A stretch of DNA of 64,000 nucleotides from Aquanectria penicillioides (Eukaryota > Ascomycota > Sordariomycetes > Hypocreales > Nectriaceae), in contig PYIU01000005.1 of the NCBI GenBank assembly GCA_003415625.1, forward strand, positions 1,989,001 through 2,053,000, given 5' to 3'. Numbering within the stretch: position 1 is the first letter of the stretch; every line of letters begins with the position of its first letter. The notes beneath the pieces are model-generated. The model searched no databases and had not been told where the DNA came from. It worked only from the letters and a program-made list of their open reading frames with translations. The translations under genes were made by a program, and so were the position numbers. Shown here in pieces: positions 21,914 to 33,564 of the stretch.

Positions 21914-22830
21914 TTAAGCGGCAAGACCCTTGCTGACGGTCTTGAGGATGGAGTCGTATTCAATGTCATCGGTGTCGTTGGCCTGGAGCTCAGTGGCGAT
22001 ACCAGTGAGGGATCGCTTAAGAGCCTCCTTGGAAGAGGCGTAGATCATCTTGGGCTAGACGGGGTCAGCGTGTTTGTTGGGCGCGCATGGACAGCCTGGT
22101 CTGCTGCTTACCTGAATACCGGCATCATCGGGGACCAGGCAATGAAGGTAAGCTTGTTTCTGTGCTCACGTTAGATGTCGTGCATCGCGCACAGAGATTA
22201 AAATAAGTTCCATACCGGATACCGTCGCCAGAGGCCAGGTTGTACTCGAAGTCGTAGACGGCATATCGGGGACCCTTGCCGACAACACCCTAGAGTCGTG
22301 GTTAGGATTAAATCGGGCACACGGCAAAGCTGCAGTCTGGAGCAACTGTGGTTTTGCCTGGATAGGAAGCTAAGGACGTACGCTCTTGCTCTTGGAGGTG
22401 GCGTTGATGAGCTTCTCGCGGAACTCCTCCCAGTCCTTGCTCTCAGAGGCGTGCTCGACAACGATCTGCTTGTTGTCGTCGGACAGCTTGAAGATGATGT
22501 ACTTGAACTTCTTGTTGAGCTTGAGGTCGTTGTAGGCGGTAACGCATTCCTGCGAAACAGTGGCACTGGAGGGCGGGCGGGAGGTTAGCGCGCCGGTTCA
22601 ATGAGGTTGTTGTGGCCCATCAGTTGAGCTGCATTGCCCCGCGGCGGGCGCCGTCATCGTTGAGGGGGAGGGGGGAGGGGCGGCCGCGGATGAGGTTGAG
22701 GAGGAGGAGGAGGAGGAAGAGGAAGGGAAATCAGGAAGCGGGGAGGACGAACCCGGATTGAGACTGCAAAGCGTGTTAGAGCTGGATAGATGCAAGAAGC
22801 ATAAGGGGGTTGTGTCGTTGAGCTTACCAT
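21914..22830 (-). CDS. cof1: Cofilin (ADF/cofilin actin-severing factor), one apparent frameshift
   Basis: Essential cytoplasmic actin-filament severing and depolymerising protein. Six exons: 22830-22828 (only the ATG), 22763-22753, 22565-22382, 22289-22216, 22159-22112 and 22054-21914; introns of 64, 187, 92, 56 and 57 nt are all GT-AG. The assembled protein is 153 aa, normal for fungal cofilin: MSQSGATVSQECVTAYNDLK, then KYIIFKLSDDNKQIVVEH, and the C-terminal actin-binding helix region KMIYASSKEALKRSLTGI. In the 48-nt exon the paired bases 22135-22136 (CC on the plus strand) should be three, turning IAWSPMM into IAWVPDDAGIQ. The single-codon first exon matches the phase of exon 2 exactly. 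Confidence 0.93.
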
Positions 22831-23795
22831 GGTTGCGGTCTACGTCAGGAGACGGATCTTAGAGATGAGGGGTGGGCTGGAGCGGGAGCTTGTTATTAGT
22901 TGTCTGGGAGATAGGGCAGACGATGGGCAGTAAAGCTCAGAGAGGAGATGAAATGGCAACGTTGGGTTGGGGATAATACGGCGGGGGAGGGCATACCGGA
23001 TATTAGAGAGCTTGGAGAGATAGGGAGAGAGGCTCCGTGATGAAGGACAAAGTGGTGGATGTACGGAGTACGGAGTAGCTTTGGGGGTTGGTTGGGCGGA
23101 TTAGGCGGTGCTCTGAGCGAGGCGGGGCCATTGCGGGAGAAAAACACCACTCCTCATGGTGGGGTTGCCCGTGAGATGGCCCCACGTGACTCTCCTGGCG
23201 TGCGTGTCAAGGGTGGCTCGTCCTTGAAACAAGAGTCTTCTGCTCTTGTCTGCAAGGCATCAATCATTCAGTTGGGTTGTCGATCCGTCAATCGATCCAT
23301 GTCGACATCCTTTATGCGAACCCCTGACGAGACTCGTCCTGTTTTCTGGCCCCGTTGCCTAGGAAAGCACCACTATCGTCATGTAAACACCACGTAGGAA
23401 AAAAAAAACAGCACCGTCTATACATACTTGTCCTGTACGTCCCTGCTCAACGCCCGAGCTCATCTCGACGACATTCACTTGTTTGTCCTTAGGCGCCATA
23501 ATAGAAGCACTTTTGAGGGCTGTTGCCTCTTGTTTTTTTGTAATTGTAGTGTACATATCTTGTACAAGATTTCCCTTTTTTTTTGTCTGTTTCCTTACTA
23601 GTACTACACTGTCAGTGCTACTATACAGGGCTCAAGTGGCCTGAAAATCTGCAAAGGGTATGAAGACAAGGCCGTAAAGAAGTTGTAGGTAGAGAGGAGA
23701 TTGTTGAGGCCACTTGATCCATCCCATCATAACACGCAACACCATATGCGCCGCTACCCAATCCAGCGGTTTTATACACCTTCCATATCATCATT

Positions 23796-23798
<3 letters not shown>
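22831..23798. other. Intergenic: cofilin upstream and HSP60 downstream
   Basis: About 970 bp, GC-rich beside cofilin and T-rich near 23570-23585. No gene supported. Confidence 0.5.
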
Positions 23799-23834
<36 letters not shown>

Positions 23835-24512
23835 GCCACCCATGGGAGGGCCGCCGGGGCCCTTCTCCTCAGGGGCGTCGACAATGGCGACCTCGGTGGT
23901 GCCCAGAAGAGAGGCAACACCACTGGCGTCAATGAGACCAGTGCGGACAACCTTGAAGGGGTCCAGGATACCGGCGGCGATCATGTCAACGTACTCGCCC
24001 TTGGAGCTATCGAAGCCCTTGTTGAAGTCAGCGGCGTGCTCGTCGGTGAGCTTGCCAACAACGACAGAGCCCTCAAGGCCGGCGTTCTCAATGATGGTGC
24101 GGGCGGGGCGGGTGATGGCGTTCTTGACGATGCTGACACCGAGCCGCTGGTCGAAGTTGGCGGTCTTGACCTCGCCAAGAGCGTTGACGGAGGCCTTGAT
24201 CAGGGCAGTACCACCACCGGGCAGAATACCCTCCTCAACGGCAGCGCGGGTGGCGTTCAGAGCATCCACGTATCGGTCCTTCTTCTCACCGACCTCGACC
24301 TCGGAGGAACCACCGACCTTGATGACGGCAACACCGCCAGAGAGCTTAGCAAGACGCTCCTGGAGCTTCTCCTTCTCGTACTCAGAAGTGGTGGGGTCAG
24401 CAATGACGCCGCGGATCTGCTCGCAGCGCTGAGCAATGCTGTCCTTGCCACCAGCACCGTTGAGGACGATGGTGTCCTCCTTGGTGATGGTGATGGAACC
24501 GGTGGAGCCGAG

Positions 24513-24545
<33 letters not shown>

Positions 24546-24921
24546 AAGCTCATCAGAGAAAACGACACCGTCGGTCAGGACGGCAAGATCGCCGAGGATA
24601 GACTTGCGGTTGTCACCGAAGCCGGGAGCCTTGACGGCGGCGACCTGGAGCTGGCCACGGAGCTTGTTGAGGATGCACACGGCAAGAGCCTCACCCTCAA
24701 TGTCCTCAGCAATGATGACGAGGGGTCGTCGCTGCTGGGTAGAGACCTCGAGAGCAGGGATGATGTCCTGAACGGCAGAGATCTTCTTCTCGGAGAGGAG
24801 GATCAGAGGGTTCTCAAACTCGACCTTCTGGGTCTTGGTGTCGGTGATGAAGTAGGGGGAGACGAAACCACGGTCGAATCGCATACCCTCGGTAACCTCG
24901 AGCTCATCGAGCATGGTCTTG

Positions 24922-24953
<32 letters not shown>

Positions 24954-25176
24954 AACCTTCTCCATGGCGTTGGCAATCATGTTGCCAACATGCTCATCGC
25001 CGTTGGCAGAGATGGTAGCGACCTGAGCGATCTCGCCGCTTGTGGTGATGTCGCGCTTGTTCTTCTGGAGGAACTCAACGACGGCCTCGACACCAGCCTG
25101 GATGCCGCGGCGAAGGTCCATGGGGTTGCAGCCGGCAGCAACGTTCTTGACGGTCTCGGAGAAGATGGCACGGGCA

Positions 25177-25209
<33 letters not shown>

Positions 25210-25662
25210 ACCTCGTTGGTCTTGGAGGCCACGTCCTGGAGGAGCTTGGCACCGAGGTTCTCGAACTTGTCCTTGAGGGTCACAGCACGGGCAACGGTGA
25301 CACCATCTGCATTTAGTTAGAAAATTGTATCAATCGAGAGATGTGGGATCTGCACGAACCCTTGGTGATCTTGGGGGAGCCGAAGCTGGACTCAATGAGG
25401 ACATTTCGACCCTTGGGACCGAGGGTGGTGGCAACGGCCTTGGCGAGGGTGTCGACACCAGCGAGGAGAGCGGCACGGCCCTCAACACCGAACTTTAGCT
25501 CCTTTGGAGTGTGTTAGTAGCCAATTCGGGATGTGAATCACTGGCCGAAGAGCTTACCTTGTGAGCAAATCGGACCTGCTGGCCGAGGCCAGCTCCGGTT
25601 CGGTACTTGGTGGCAGAGGACAGGACGGAGGCCCTCGCCCGGGAGCTCAATGCGCGCTGCAT
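23799..25662 (-). CDS. hsp60: Mitochondrial chaperonin HSP60
   Basis: Group I chaperonin forming the matrix folding chamber with HSP10. Exons 25662-25558, 25501-25360 and 25306-23799, with 56- and 53-nt GT-AG introns; 584 aa, the expected length. The mitochondrial presequence is [20 protein letters not shown]. Family motifs: [13 protein letters not shown], the nucleotide-site [32 protein letters not shown], and a C-terminal Gly-Met repeat tail [13 protein letters not shown] that lines the cavity. Frame intact. A long opposite-strand open frame across exon 3 is a codon-bias shadow. Heat-shock regulation is expected from the family, but I found no clean heat-shock element upstream. Confidence 0.98.
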
Positions 25663-27186
25663 GATGTGTGATTAGGAATGTATATGGGTGGTATTACAAA
25701 GAAAGGAAAGGAGAACGCTCGTGGACTTTCGGCTTTGGGGGGAGGACAAAGACGGAAGTGAACCAGAGGTGGAGGACGAGGTTTTCGGTGAGGGAGGAGG
25801 ATGGAAGTTGATATGAAAGCCAACTGGTGAAAGCTCCCGCCCCAAAAAAATTGTTGTCCGGAGCGTCGGCAAAACATCCACCCATAAGCGACGCTAGTCC
25901 CAAAGCGGGATGGCCTCGGTCCAGGCCACTTCCACTACTTTCCAACGAGGTCTGCGCTGGAAGCATATTGCCGTCCTTGCCACTTCCCTAAGCACCCAAA
26001 AAAAATGATTAATAGCCGAGGACGCTTCACGCTTTCTGGGGTCAATCGACACCGACTCCAACCTGGCCCGCTCTGAAAGGGCCCACCTGACAAATGCCCT
26101 TTCTGGGGTTCGCCGGGTTACGGACGTAATTCGTGCATTGTACGGAGTAGTTTGTGTCTCGTGCTTCTAGACCGCCTGCAGGCATAGTTGCTGTATGTAT
26201 GGTAAAGGTACATGTGTGTAGCTGGGTCACTGCTTGCGTCGGTGGCTTGGTCCGAACCGTAAACTCTCTGATTTGAGGTGTCTATGTGCCTATGCCGACT
26301 CTAGTTCTCGGCTGCAACCTAATGAAAGCATGCAACGGCATAGCAAGTACCTAGTCTGAGTCCCTGGTGCAAGTCTAAGGTCAAATCCAGTCTGAAAAAG
26401 AAATCGCAGTATATGTCCGTATCCCTGTCTCGCCATTTGCTGCTCACCCAGATCTAAAAATCCTGGGTTGTGGTCTCTACCAAACCCTCTCAGATCCAAG
26501 AGCACGTGTCATAACCTGCTGGCGACCAAGTGCTCTCTGATAATGAACAAAACCAATGCACGCGTTTCTATCCCCAACGCCTGACAAACCAGAATACCAC
26601 AAGACAAAAAGTGAAAATGAAGAAAACCAAGAGCCAAGTGTGTGTTGATATCCCTTTCCGAAATGCAAAACAAGAAGTGTGGCGAGTCAGCATTGTTATA
26701 CTACGGTGCAAATTGCATGCCTATTAATCAACAAACGCAAGCTCAATTATAGTCGTTTGGTTCGGTGATGACCTGCAAGCGGTGCCGTTCAACGCACGAC
26801 GACTGTGCTGGCAAGGTGGCAGTTCATGGATACAGAGCTCACGACAACCAGAAATCATTCTCATCGTTGGTGGGCTTGAAGAAGAGGAGATGCTCAAAAG
26901 TCCCGGGAAACTAGAGAAGCGTGAGACGACGAACTTCTAAAGCGATGGGCTAACTCACGATGGGTTGCTGTTGTAGACCAGCGGAAGGTACCTGTGTTTG
27001 AGCCGCTGGGGCGCTCAGGCGAAGGTTTTTCTGAGTCATCTGCTCAAAATCCTGCTCAACATAACCATTTTGATGAGCCATGGCGAAGCCGTTGTTTGAG
27101 AAGAAAGGATTCTGCTGTTGGCTCTGAACTGGAGGTGTATTGGCGCCCTCGTTTCGGTAGAGCGAATACCCAGCACGGGTCCGCTC
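25663..27186. other. Intergenic: HSP60 promoter and unassigned sequence
   Basis: 1.5 kb with no gene supported. The first 350 bp presumably hold the HSP60 promoter. A CGTACGGAGTAG-type motif appears near 26138. Confidence 0.5.
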
Positions 27187-28529
27187 CTAGGCGCCCGTGG
27201 TAGGCTCGCTACCTTGAGTTGATTCCGTGTTGGAGTCAGTGAGAGAAGTCATGCTCTGAGACTGAGGTAAGGGAGTAGAGTTCTGCTGATTCACTGGCAT
27301 GGACTGCAGAAAAGCCGGACCTGAGTTGTCTACCTCTCTGGCGTTGAATTGAGCAACAAGCACCAATCGCTTCAAGGTTTCCTCATCGATATCGGCAACA
27401 TCGAAGTTTTCCTGACCGTCAGAATTCAAAGAGTTTTGGTTTTGATGCTAAGTCGGATTAGATAATGAGAGCTTACAGCACGGGGACAACTTACTTGAGC
27501 AGCGGATGTAGTGGATTGATGAGGGATGTCATTCTGTGTTGGGTTAGAATGTGAGAAACCTGGACAAGGAGGGAACGTACTTGAGTGGCGAATGTAGTGG
27601 GCCGGTCAGACGTGTCATTTTGTTCGCGATACTGATACATGTTAGAATGTGAGAACACTTGGTGAAGGAACAGTTTACCTGGGTGGCGGTTTCAGTGCGT
27701 TGAGCTGGGATGTCATTCTCCACATGATCATTGGGGAAAATTGCATCCCTATGAGCGAAGACAGGCTGGTTGGTATATTGAGAGAAGCCCTTAGTGTCAA
27801 ACTCGGAAGACTCTTGATCATCGGTGGGAGCGTCAAGAATCTCCTCATCCGATTCAAGTTCCTCGTCATAGACCATGGTTTCAATCAGATCACGAACTTC
27901 GATAGCATCAGGGAGATTGAATCGGCGATCCTCAAGATTCTCGTCAAAGCCGACCTGACGAGTTGAGAGTTTGTCATCGCCTTCCATATCCTTTCTGATG
28001 AAGCCTCGGACATTGGAATCGACAACAGGAGCTCCAGGCCGCTGAGGTGGGGGTGGGACGACGTGACCCTCTGCAACGAGCTCACGACGAAGACGGCAGA
28101 GGTGCTGATTGATAGCAGAACCGCTGGAGCCGGGATGGAGACGATGAGCAATGCTGTCCCATGGAAGATCAATCTTGTAACGAGAGCACTCGTATTGAAG
28201 ATGAAGAAGTAGCTTCTCCGCCATTCGGGGTCCTGATGCGATGTTAATGACCAGCTCCGATAGTGAAATATGAACAAGGAAAAAAAAAACTTACGACCCC
28301 AGACAATGAGGTTACGCCCAGCGACTCGCCCATTTCCTCGGAGCTGCTCTTCGGTTGGAAGACGGCTCGTGTAGTTGTGCTCTCGAGCGGGCTTCTGGGA
28401 AGAGCGAGACCTGGGGGTTTTGGGGGTCTTGGGAGTCTTGGGAACCTTGACAGGAGATTCCGTCTTCAGGCCCTTCGAGGGAGATCGTCGGGCCTTGGAA
28501 GGAGTCTTCTTTGTAATCCCCGAACCCAT
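27187..28529 (-). CDS. Putative DNA-binding (SANT/winged-helix-like) nuclear protein with tandemly duplicated exons
   Basis: Five exons: 28529-28295, 28232-27679, 27631-27581, 27533-27495 and 27447-27187; 379 aa with every junction in phase. The N terminus is basic and Ser/Pro/Thr-rich with three KTP repeats (KTPKTPKTPRSR), histone-tail-like. A helical module at about 80-140 (LLLHLQYECSRYKIDLPWDS, then HPGSSGSAINQHLCRLRREL) resembles a fungal family of DNA-binding-like domains. The rest is acidic and Gln/Ser/Thr-rich. Exon 2's end and exons 3 and 4 encode related peptides (NDIPAQRTETATQ, NDTSDRPTTFATQ, NDIPHQSTTSAAQ), each followed by an intron of exactly 47 nt. The function as a transcription or chromatin factor is inferred only from composition and the helical module. 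Confidence 0.7.
27448..27717 (-). repeat. Tandem exon-intron duplication inside the 27.2-kb gene
   Basis: Three consecutive units, each a 13-codon related segment plus a 47-nt intron. Introns at 27678-27632 and 27580-27534 share TTCTCACATTCTAAC at the same offset; the third (27494-27448) has diverged but keeps CTAA near the same place. Confidence 0.8.
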
Positions 28530-29578
28530 CTTGATGATTAGGAAAGGTCAAGATTCAGAACTGAGAGGCTGATTAGTTGGGATGCATGTCATTCCCGGCT
28601 TCTCAGGGAAGTGGGCAACGGGCAGGGGAGATGCAGCTCGGCAGGCCAACTTACATGGTTTAAAGTGGTATAAAACCGGCAGTCTGATATCGCTGAGAGT
28701 GAGATAGACAAGATGCGAATGAGTAAGTTGGAGAATAAAGTGGTGGATGAGAGGTTGATGCTGTGTGCTGTTGAGTAGTGTGCGCGAAAGTTGGTGAAGA
28801 AGAAGAAACCTTGGAATTGTGGTGGAGGTGCGAGAAAGGGGATTTCAAGAAACGAGCACAAGTTCATGAACAGCATTCAATTTTTGAAGGGGCTGGGAGA
28901 GCATGCGGAAAATGTGCTATTCCCTACGTATAGGCGCCTCTGCCAGCAGCAAATTGCAGTGGGAATGGATGCGCCGGTCTGTCTGGCAGCTGGCAATGAC
29001 TGCCGGACGCCTCGTTTCTTGTGCGCAAACCGACATCCCCAACCACCTCTAACAGATACTGATTCTCGCCGAAGGAAACGTGGGCGTTAGTAGGGCATGA
29101 CGTAGTGCTTTTCTGCGGCAGACTGCCGAAACAGCCGAGATGGTGATGGCTGTGTTCATGGTGTTGAGAACGGTCGATGCCTCCGGGCTGTCCACCTTGA
29201 CAGCCATAAGTCGCGGTCAATAAAAGAAGAGATTTGCTCAAGCATTTAAAGCAAACTTCTCCAAGTTGCGTCGCTGATGATGTTGCCGTTGTTCAGAGGC
29301 CTGGTCTTTAGTGGTCTCCTTGACATGACGGCGGACCTTCAAAGACATACCCATTCCCCACGATTGGAGCCCAATGATTCATTGCAGAAGATAATCACAC
29401 TGTGCGGATGAAAGAGACTTGCAACCATTACATGCTTTTTTAATTTCACCCGATGCTAGGAATCAACTTGCTGTAGATAACATGCTGCATTTGCCATGCT
29501 GTGACTGCTTTTCATGTAAGAATAATTTCAAGTTACCACCCAAACCAATTTTCTTTTGTATAAACCCAATGGCTGAAG
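28530..29578. other. Intergenic
   Basis: Upstream of the 27.2-kb gene and downstream of the 29.6-kb gene, both minus-strand. About 1 kb; no gene supported. Confidence 0.5.
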
Positions 29579-30757
29579 TTATCGCCGAGACCGAAACACT
29601 TTTTTCATCATCTTTTGCATCCTTCGGTTGTTCCCCCTGTCCATTCCTTGTATCCTTGAATCCAGCAGGTTGACCGATTCTAGGTCGTGTTGCTGTCTTT
29701 CCATTTGAAGCCTTCTCACTTCCAACTCGAGGGCCATTGCTTGGACCTGCCTTGATCTCTTCTCAAGATCCATAAGAACCTTTTGCTGAGCCTCCATGAT
29801 GTCCTTGAAGGTATCTTGTGCTTGGTGTTGCACGGCGGTGTAGACAACTTGGTTGAGGGCGCTGGGTAGGTTCACAACGACTTGTGATAAAGCGTTAACA
29901 AGGCCTCCGGCGAGAGCTAGTTGTTCATTAGTTGCCTGAATGTTCTTGCACTGGGGCTCGAACATAGCCGAAAGAGCACTGTTGGTCATGGTCTGTTGTT
30001 CAAGAACACGATAGTGAAGGTCGATTTGGCGACTGTATGTGTCGTTTTGGTCCTTGAAGTCGGCATTCTCGTTACGCAAGTTGCCAATATTCAAGCGCAA
30101 GGGACCAGTGGCATCGGCCATGGTCTGCTCAATCGTATGTTCTGCAGCCTTCTCGATAACAGAAAATATTTCTTCTGCGACATTGTCGAGATCCAACTGC
30201 GCAGGCTCAGTCACTCCCCGTTGGTTGAGTAATGCATTGGCAGCATCAAAGTAACGTCGTTCCTGTTCTACTGAACGAAGGTATGTGTTCACCCTACGGG
30301 CTGCCTCAGCTTTGTTCGCTGTCTCATCGAGAGCAGCATCGCGTTCCATAATCTGACGAGTAACTTCGACTCGTAATTTTTTGTACGGTTCGGGGGCTGG
30401 GGAAGAACAATCTCCCCGGACTTGTCTGAGCTTCATAAGGTTATCGTAGTCTTCCACAACAGCTTGAACATCCATTGGAGATGAGGTAGTATTGGGGAAC
30501 TCTCCGTTATCTCTAGCGCATGACAGTACATTTGCCATAGCCCGGATCTGGTTCACAGGATAGGGTTTGCTACTTCTAGCATTGTGGCCTTGGATGGGAG
30601 CCGTGGTTGCAATATTGGGTTTGGCAATCTTCTCGCATCTCGAAACAAACTCTTCAATCGGAGAGTCCGGAGGTGTCATCAATCCTGACACTGGAACCTT
30701 AGGGGGGCTGCCAAAACGACTGGCTGGTAGCGTGGGTGTTTGAGGACAGGAATCCAT
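29579..30757 (-). CDS. Uncharacterised 392-aa coiled-coil protein
   Basis: Intronless from an ATG opening MDSCPQTPTLPASRFGSPP to a TAA. The N-terminal 60 residues are Pro/Ser/Thr-rich and disordered (GLMTPPDSPIEEF). From about residue 125 the protein is mostly helical and charged, with heptad-like stretches (LRNENADFKDQNDTYSRQID; QQKVLMDLEKRSRQVQAMAL) and a very basic end (RRMQKMMKKVFRSRR). No transmembrane segment. I recognise no catalytic domain; a structural or nuclear coiled-coil role is plausible but unproven. It sits within the accessory cluster of small DNA-binding-like genes. Confidence 0.7.
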   Translation of the reverse strand: MDSCPQTPTLPASRFGSPPKVPVSGLMTPPDSPIEEFVSRCEKIAKPNIATTAPIQGHNARSSKPYPVNQIRAMANVLSCARDNGEFPNTTSSPMDVQAVVEDYDNLMKLRQVRGDCSSPAPEPYKKLRVEVTRQIMERDAALDETANKAEAARRVNTYLRSVEQERRYFDAANALLNQRGVTEPAQLDLDNVAEEIFSVIEKAAEHTIEQTMADATGPLRLNIGNLRNENADFKDQNDTYSRQIDLHYRVLEQQTMTNSALSAMFEPQCKNIQATNEQLALAGGLVNALSQVVVNLPSALNQVVYTAVQHQAQDTFKDIMEAQQKVLMDLEKRSRQVQAMALELEVRRLQMERQQHDLESVNLLDSRIQGMDRGNNRRMQKMMKKVFRSRR

Positions 30758-31805
30758 GGTGGAAGCTACCCGGAGCGATTCGGAGGAGAAGGAGAGTTGA
30801 AGATGTAGTGTATTGGTATTTAGAGACTGTCACGAATCTCAGGCGTAACAGGTCAGGGGATGACTGGTGACAAGAACTGCCAGAACTCTCTCAGAAAGCA
30901 GATGATGACGAGTACAATCAAGAGATTGGAGCCACTGAAGTCTGAAGAGATGAAGAAACAGCGTGAGCGTGGAAATGACTCTAAAAAGTGGCAGCGAAGC
31001 TGTGAATTGAGAGAGGAAGGAAGGGGAGAAAGAAGAAGAAGAGAGAGAAAATCACAGAGCCCAAGAGATTGAGTGTAGATATACAATGCCAAAGTGAACA
31101 CGAGTGCATCTGTTCAATGGTCACAATAGGGGGCGGTGACCCATCACCGATGTGTTGACGCCATTGTTCTCAATGACGACAATGGGTCAGGGGTTGGCAT
31201 GAATGAGACGCCCTGAGCGCGGCCGCTTGAGCAGAAACTTTGGAGGCGCTGCGAACCAAACATGCCACGACGGCATACGAATAGCGAACCAGCGAGAGGG
31301 ACCAACCGTTAGGTTCCATGGCAGCCTCCATCAATAGGAACGCGTTCATAGCGCTGTGGAGACTGGCGAGACTGACGACTGCAGAACTTTCGCTTACCTG
31401 GTTTGGGGCCCCATGGTGTTGCGCCGGACCATTTGACAGGAATGTGACAAGCGATGTTCCTGGGGCTTTGGGGACGCTGGGGACGCACTAAGGGCAACGG
31501 CTCCAGGAGGGGATGGGAAACTAGCTATCATCGCGATCTACTCACGAAAGGAAAACTCGCTGGTTGGAAAGGAAAAATGCTCAATCCTGATACTGTGATG
31601 GTATTTGCTCGAGTCAGATACCGGGCTGCTTCACTGCCGGCTCTACCATGATGCTACTTAACACTATCAACTAATTAAGTCGCCATCCGGTCAAAAGAAA
31701 ACTCCTCGAATATAATCGGTCCGAAGCCACTTTCAATCCGCCTTCGTATTCTTCATTCCATGTATCTCATAAGATGATGATGATGATCGCGAGGCTATAA
31801 GCTGC
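30758..31805. other. Intergenic
   Basis: No gene supported. The AG-rich plus strand at 30890-31070 (pyrimidine-rich on the minus strand) is the likely leader and promoter of the 29.6-kb gene. Confidence 0.5.
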
Positions 31806-32434
31806 TCAAGACTGATCTTCGTCTGAAGGAGGAGCATCTATGGAGATGGGCGCATTAGAATCACTACTCATTTCAGGAGAGTTCCTCAAAAACATACCGC
31901 TCAAGGAAGAAGTGCCATTGGGGAAGCGGGAGCTTCTTTTCCCTCTTCCTCTTCCTGCTTCACGCCATTTTCCTCCTCCTTGGGCTTAGGCTCCTCATCC
32001 TCGTCATCTTCCTTCTTAGCTCGCGTGGCGCGGCCTCGCTTCTTGACAGGCGAGGCGGCAGCTTCGCTGTTGGCCTTGCGCTTCGTAGCTTTGGGAGCGG
32101 ACTTCTCCTTGACGGGAGTCTTCTTCTCGCCGTTAGTGTTGGCAGCATTGCCACCCGGCTTAATGCCATGAGCCTTCAGCATTCGCTCGTACCGCTTCTG
32201 GCTTTTTAAAGGTCAGAGACGAATTCCTGTGGGAAGAAAGAGTCTAGAACTTACGCAGCGGCCTTGGAGACAATCTCAAGCTCGTCGGCGACGGCTTGGA
32301 AGTCAGGCTGACTGTGTTAGCTGAGGTGACCACAGTCAAATAATGTCCACGTGGTAGCTTACTCGGCCATTGGAGGAGTGTCCGATGCAGGAGACAAGGA
32401 ACTTGACCTGGTCGGTAGGCTCTTGCTTCGACAT
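31806..32434 (-). CDS. Small SANT/Myb-like basic nuclear protein; 3' structure uncertain
   Basis: Exons 32434-32363, 32307-32255, then 32201 onward. The N-terminal module reads MSKQEPTDQVKFLVSCIGHS, then PDFQAVADELEIVSKAAAQ and KRYERMLKAHGIKPG, the pattern of a compact helical SANT-like domain with a WD/VDF..VA..L core. It is followed by a Lys/Ala/Pro-rich tail (KKRGRATRAKKEDDEDEEPK) like linker-histone tails. As written, the frame stops at 31901 after SPMALLP. If the G4 run 31920-31923 lacks one base, translation continues NGTSSLS, crosses a GTATGT...ATAG intron (31897-31838) and ends DAPPSDEDQS at 31806, giving 153 aa. I favour that reading but it is tentative. DNA binding is inferred. Confidence 0.6.
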
Positions 32435-33564
32435 TTTGGAAAATGGGATGAACCTAGCAGGATGAAGGGTTAGATTGACATGAGATGGAAGAGATTTATG
32501 AAAGTTGATTGCGGATAGCAGTGAGGCATGGGATGGAAAACTTACCGTGATTCAACGTGTATTGTCGGTTGTGGCAACTTGGGGTAAATGTCAGAATGAG
32601 ACGACAGAGTAAAGTGTGTTGTCGGTGGAGGGAAGGTTGGAGGATAAAAAGTTGATCGCAGTGCAAAGAAATAAGAGACACAATTCCGCAAATGTCTGCG
32701 GCTAAAGAGAAGAAAAGCCCCAAGAGTGTTGGGGCTGCAGAGACTGCAGAGAAGGGGAGAGCAAACGAGAAAAGAAATTGGATGTCGACGAACAGGCAGC
32801 TCAGGCCAAACACTTCGCGCCAACAAGATGAATTTGTTGGATGGTAACGTGAAGGAACAAAAACTCCAGAGTAGAAAATAAGGCAATAAAATAGCCCCTT
32901 ACCTGTTTCCCGATGGGCTTCTTTACAATATTCAGAAGTTGAAGTTGTTGCACGGGACTTGCAAGCAGAGTGGTGAGTGGTGATGTGAGATGCAGAAGAG
33001 CTGGGTTGAACAAAGTCCAAAACGCTCCTCAAATACTCCAGAGCACAAAGTTAAGTGGACCCACTCAAGGACTGTTTATTTCTTCTGTTTGCTGCCAGGC
33101 AATAGAGTGAACATGCAGGCTTGGTTGCTGGGAAGACAGACAGTGTTTGTTCGTCCCAATCTGAAGTGAGTCTGAGGTTCAGCTATGCCCTAGCCCCAAA
33201 GTACCACAATGTGGGCACAACAGAGCCTTTCCTAGGAAGAAGAAGAAATCTGCAAATAGTTCGAGAACAATATTCAGATGTGCGTGACGTTTGCAAATTT
33301 GCGTGTTCACCTTGAGCACATCTCCAAGAGAGAGACCTCACTATGATGATGCTGCACATTCTTGGGGATTGAGACACAAGTCTTCAAGGAGCAATTCAAT
33401 GTTTATGGTGCATATTTGATTTCATTTGTCTCTCCTAGAGGATCATTATGATCGCATTTCTGAATGTGTAGATGAGATAGATGTCCATGTCTAGGTTGCC
33501 CACCCAGACATCGTATCAAGGGACAGAGCCGAAGCAACGTAGATTGACGCGGTCAATTCCATCT
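32435..33564. other. Intergenic
   Basis: Upstream of the 31.8-kb gene. Purine-rich plus strand at 32620-32760 (pyrimidine-rich in the sense of that gene) suggests promoter or leader. No gene supported. Confidence 0.5.

Noticed and set aside
24036..25316. 426-codon plus-strand open frame opposite HSP60
   Set aside because: Codon-bias shadow of the HSP60 exon; no independent family and low-complexity Asp/Leu/Gly composition.
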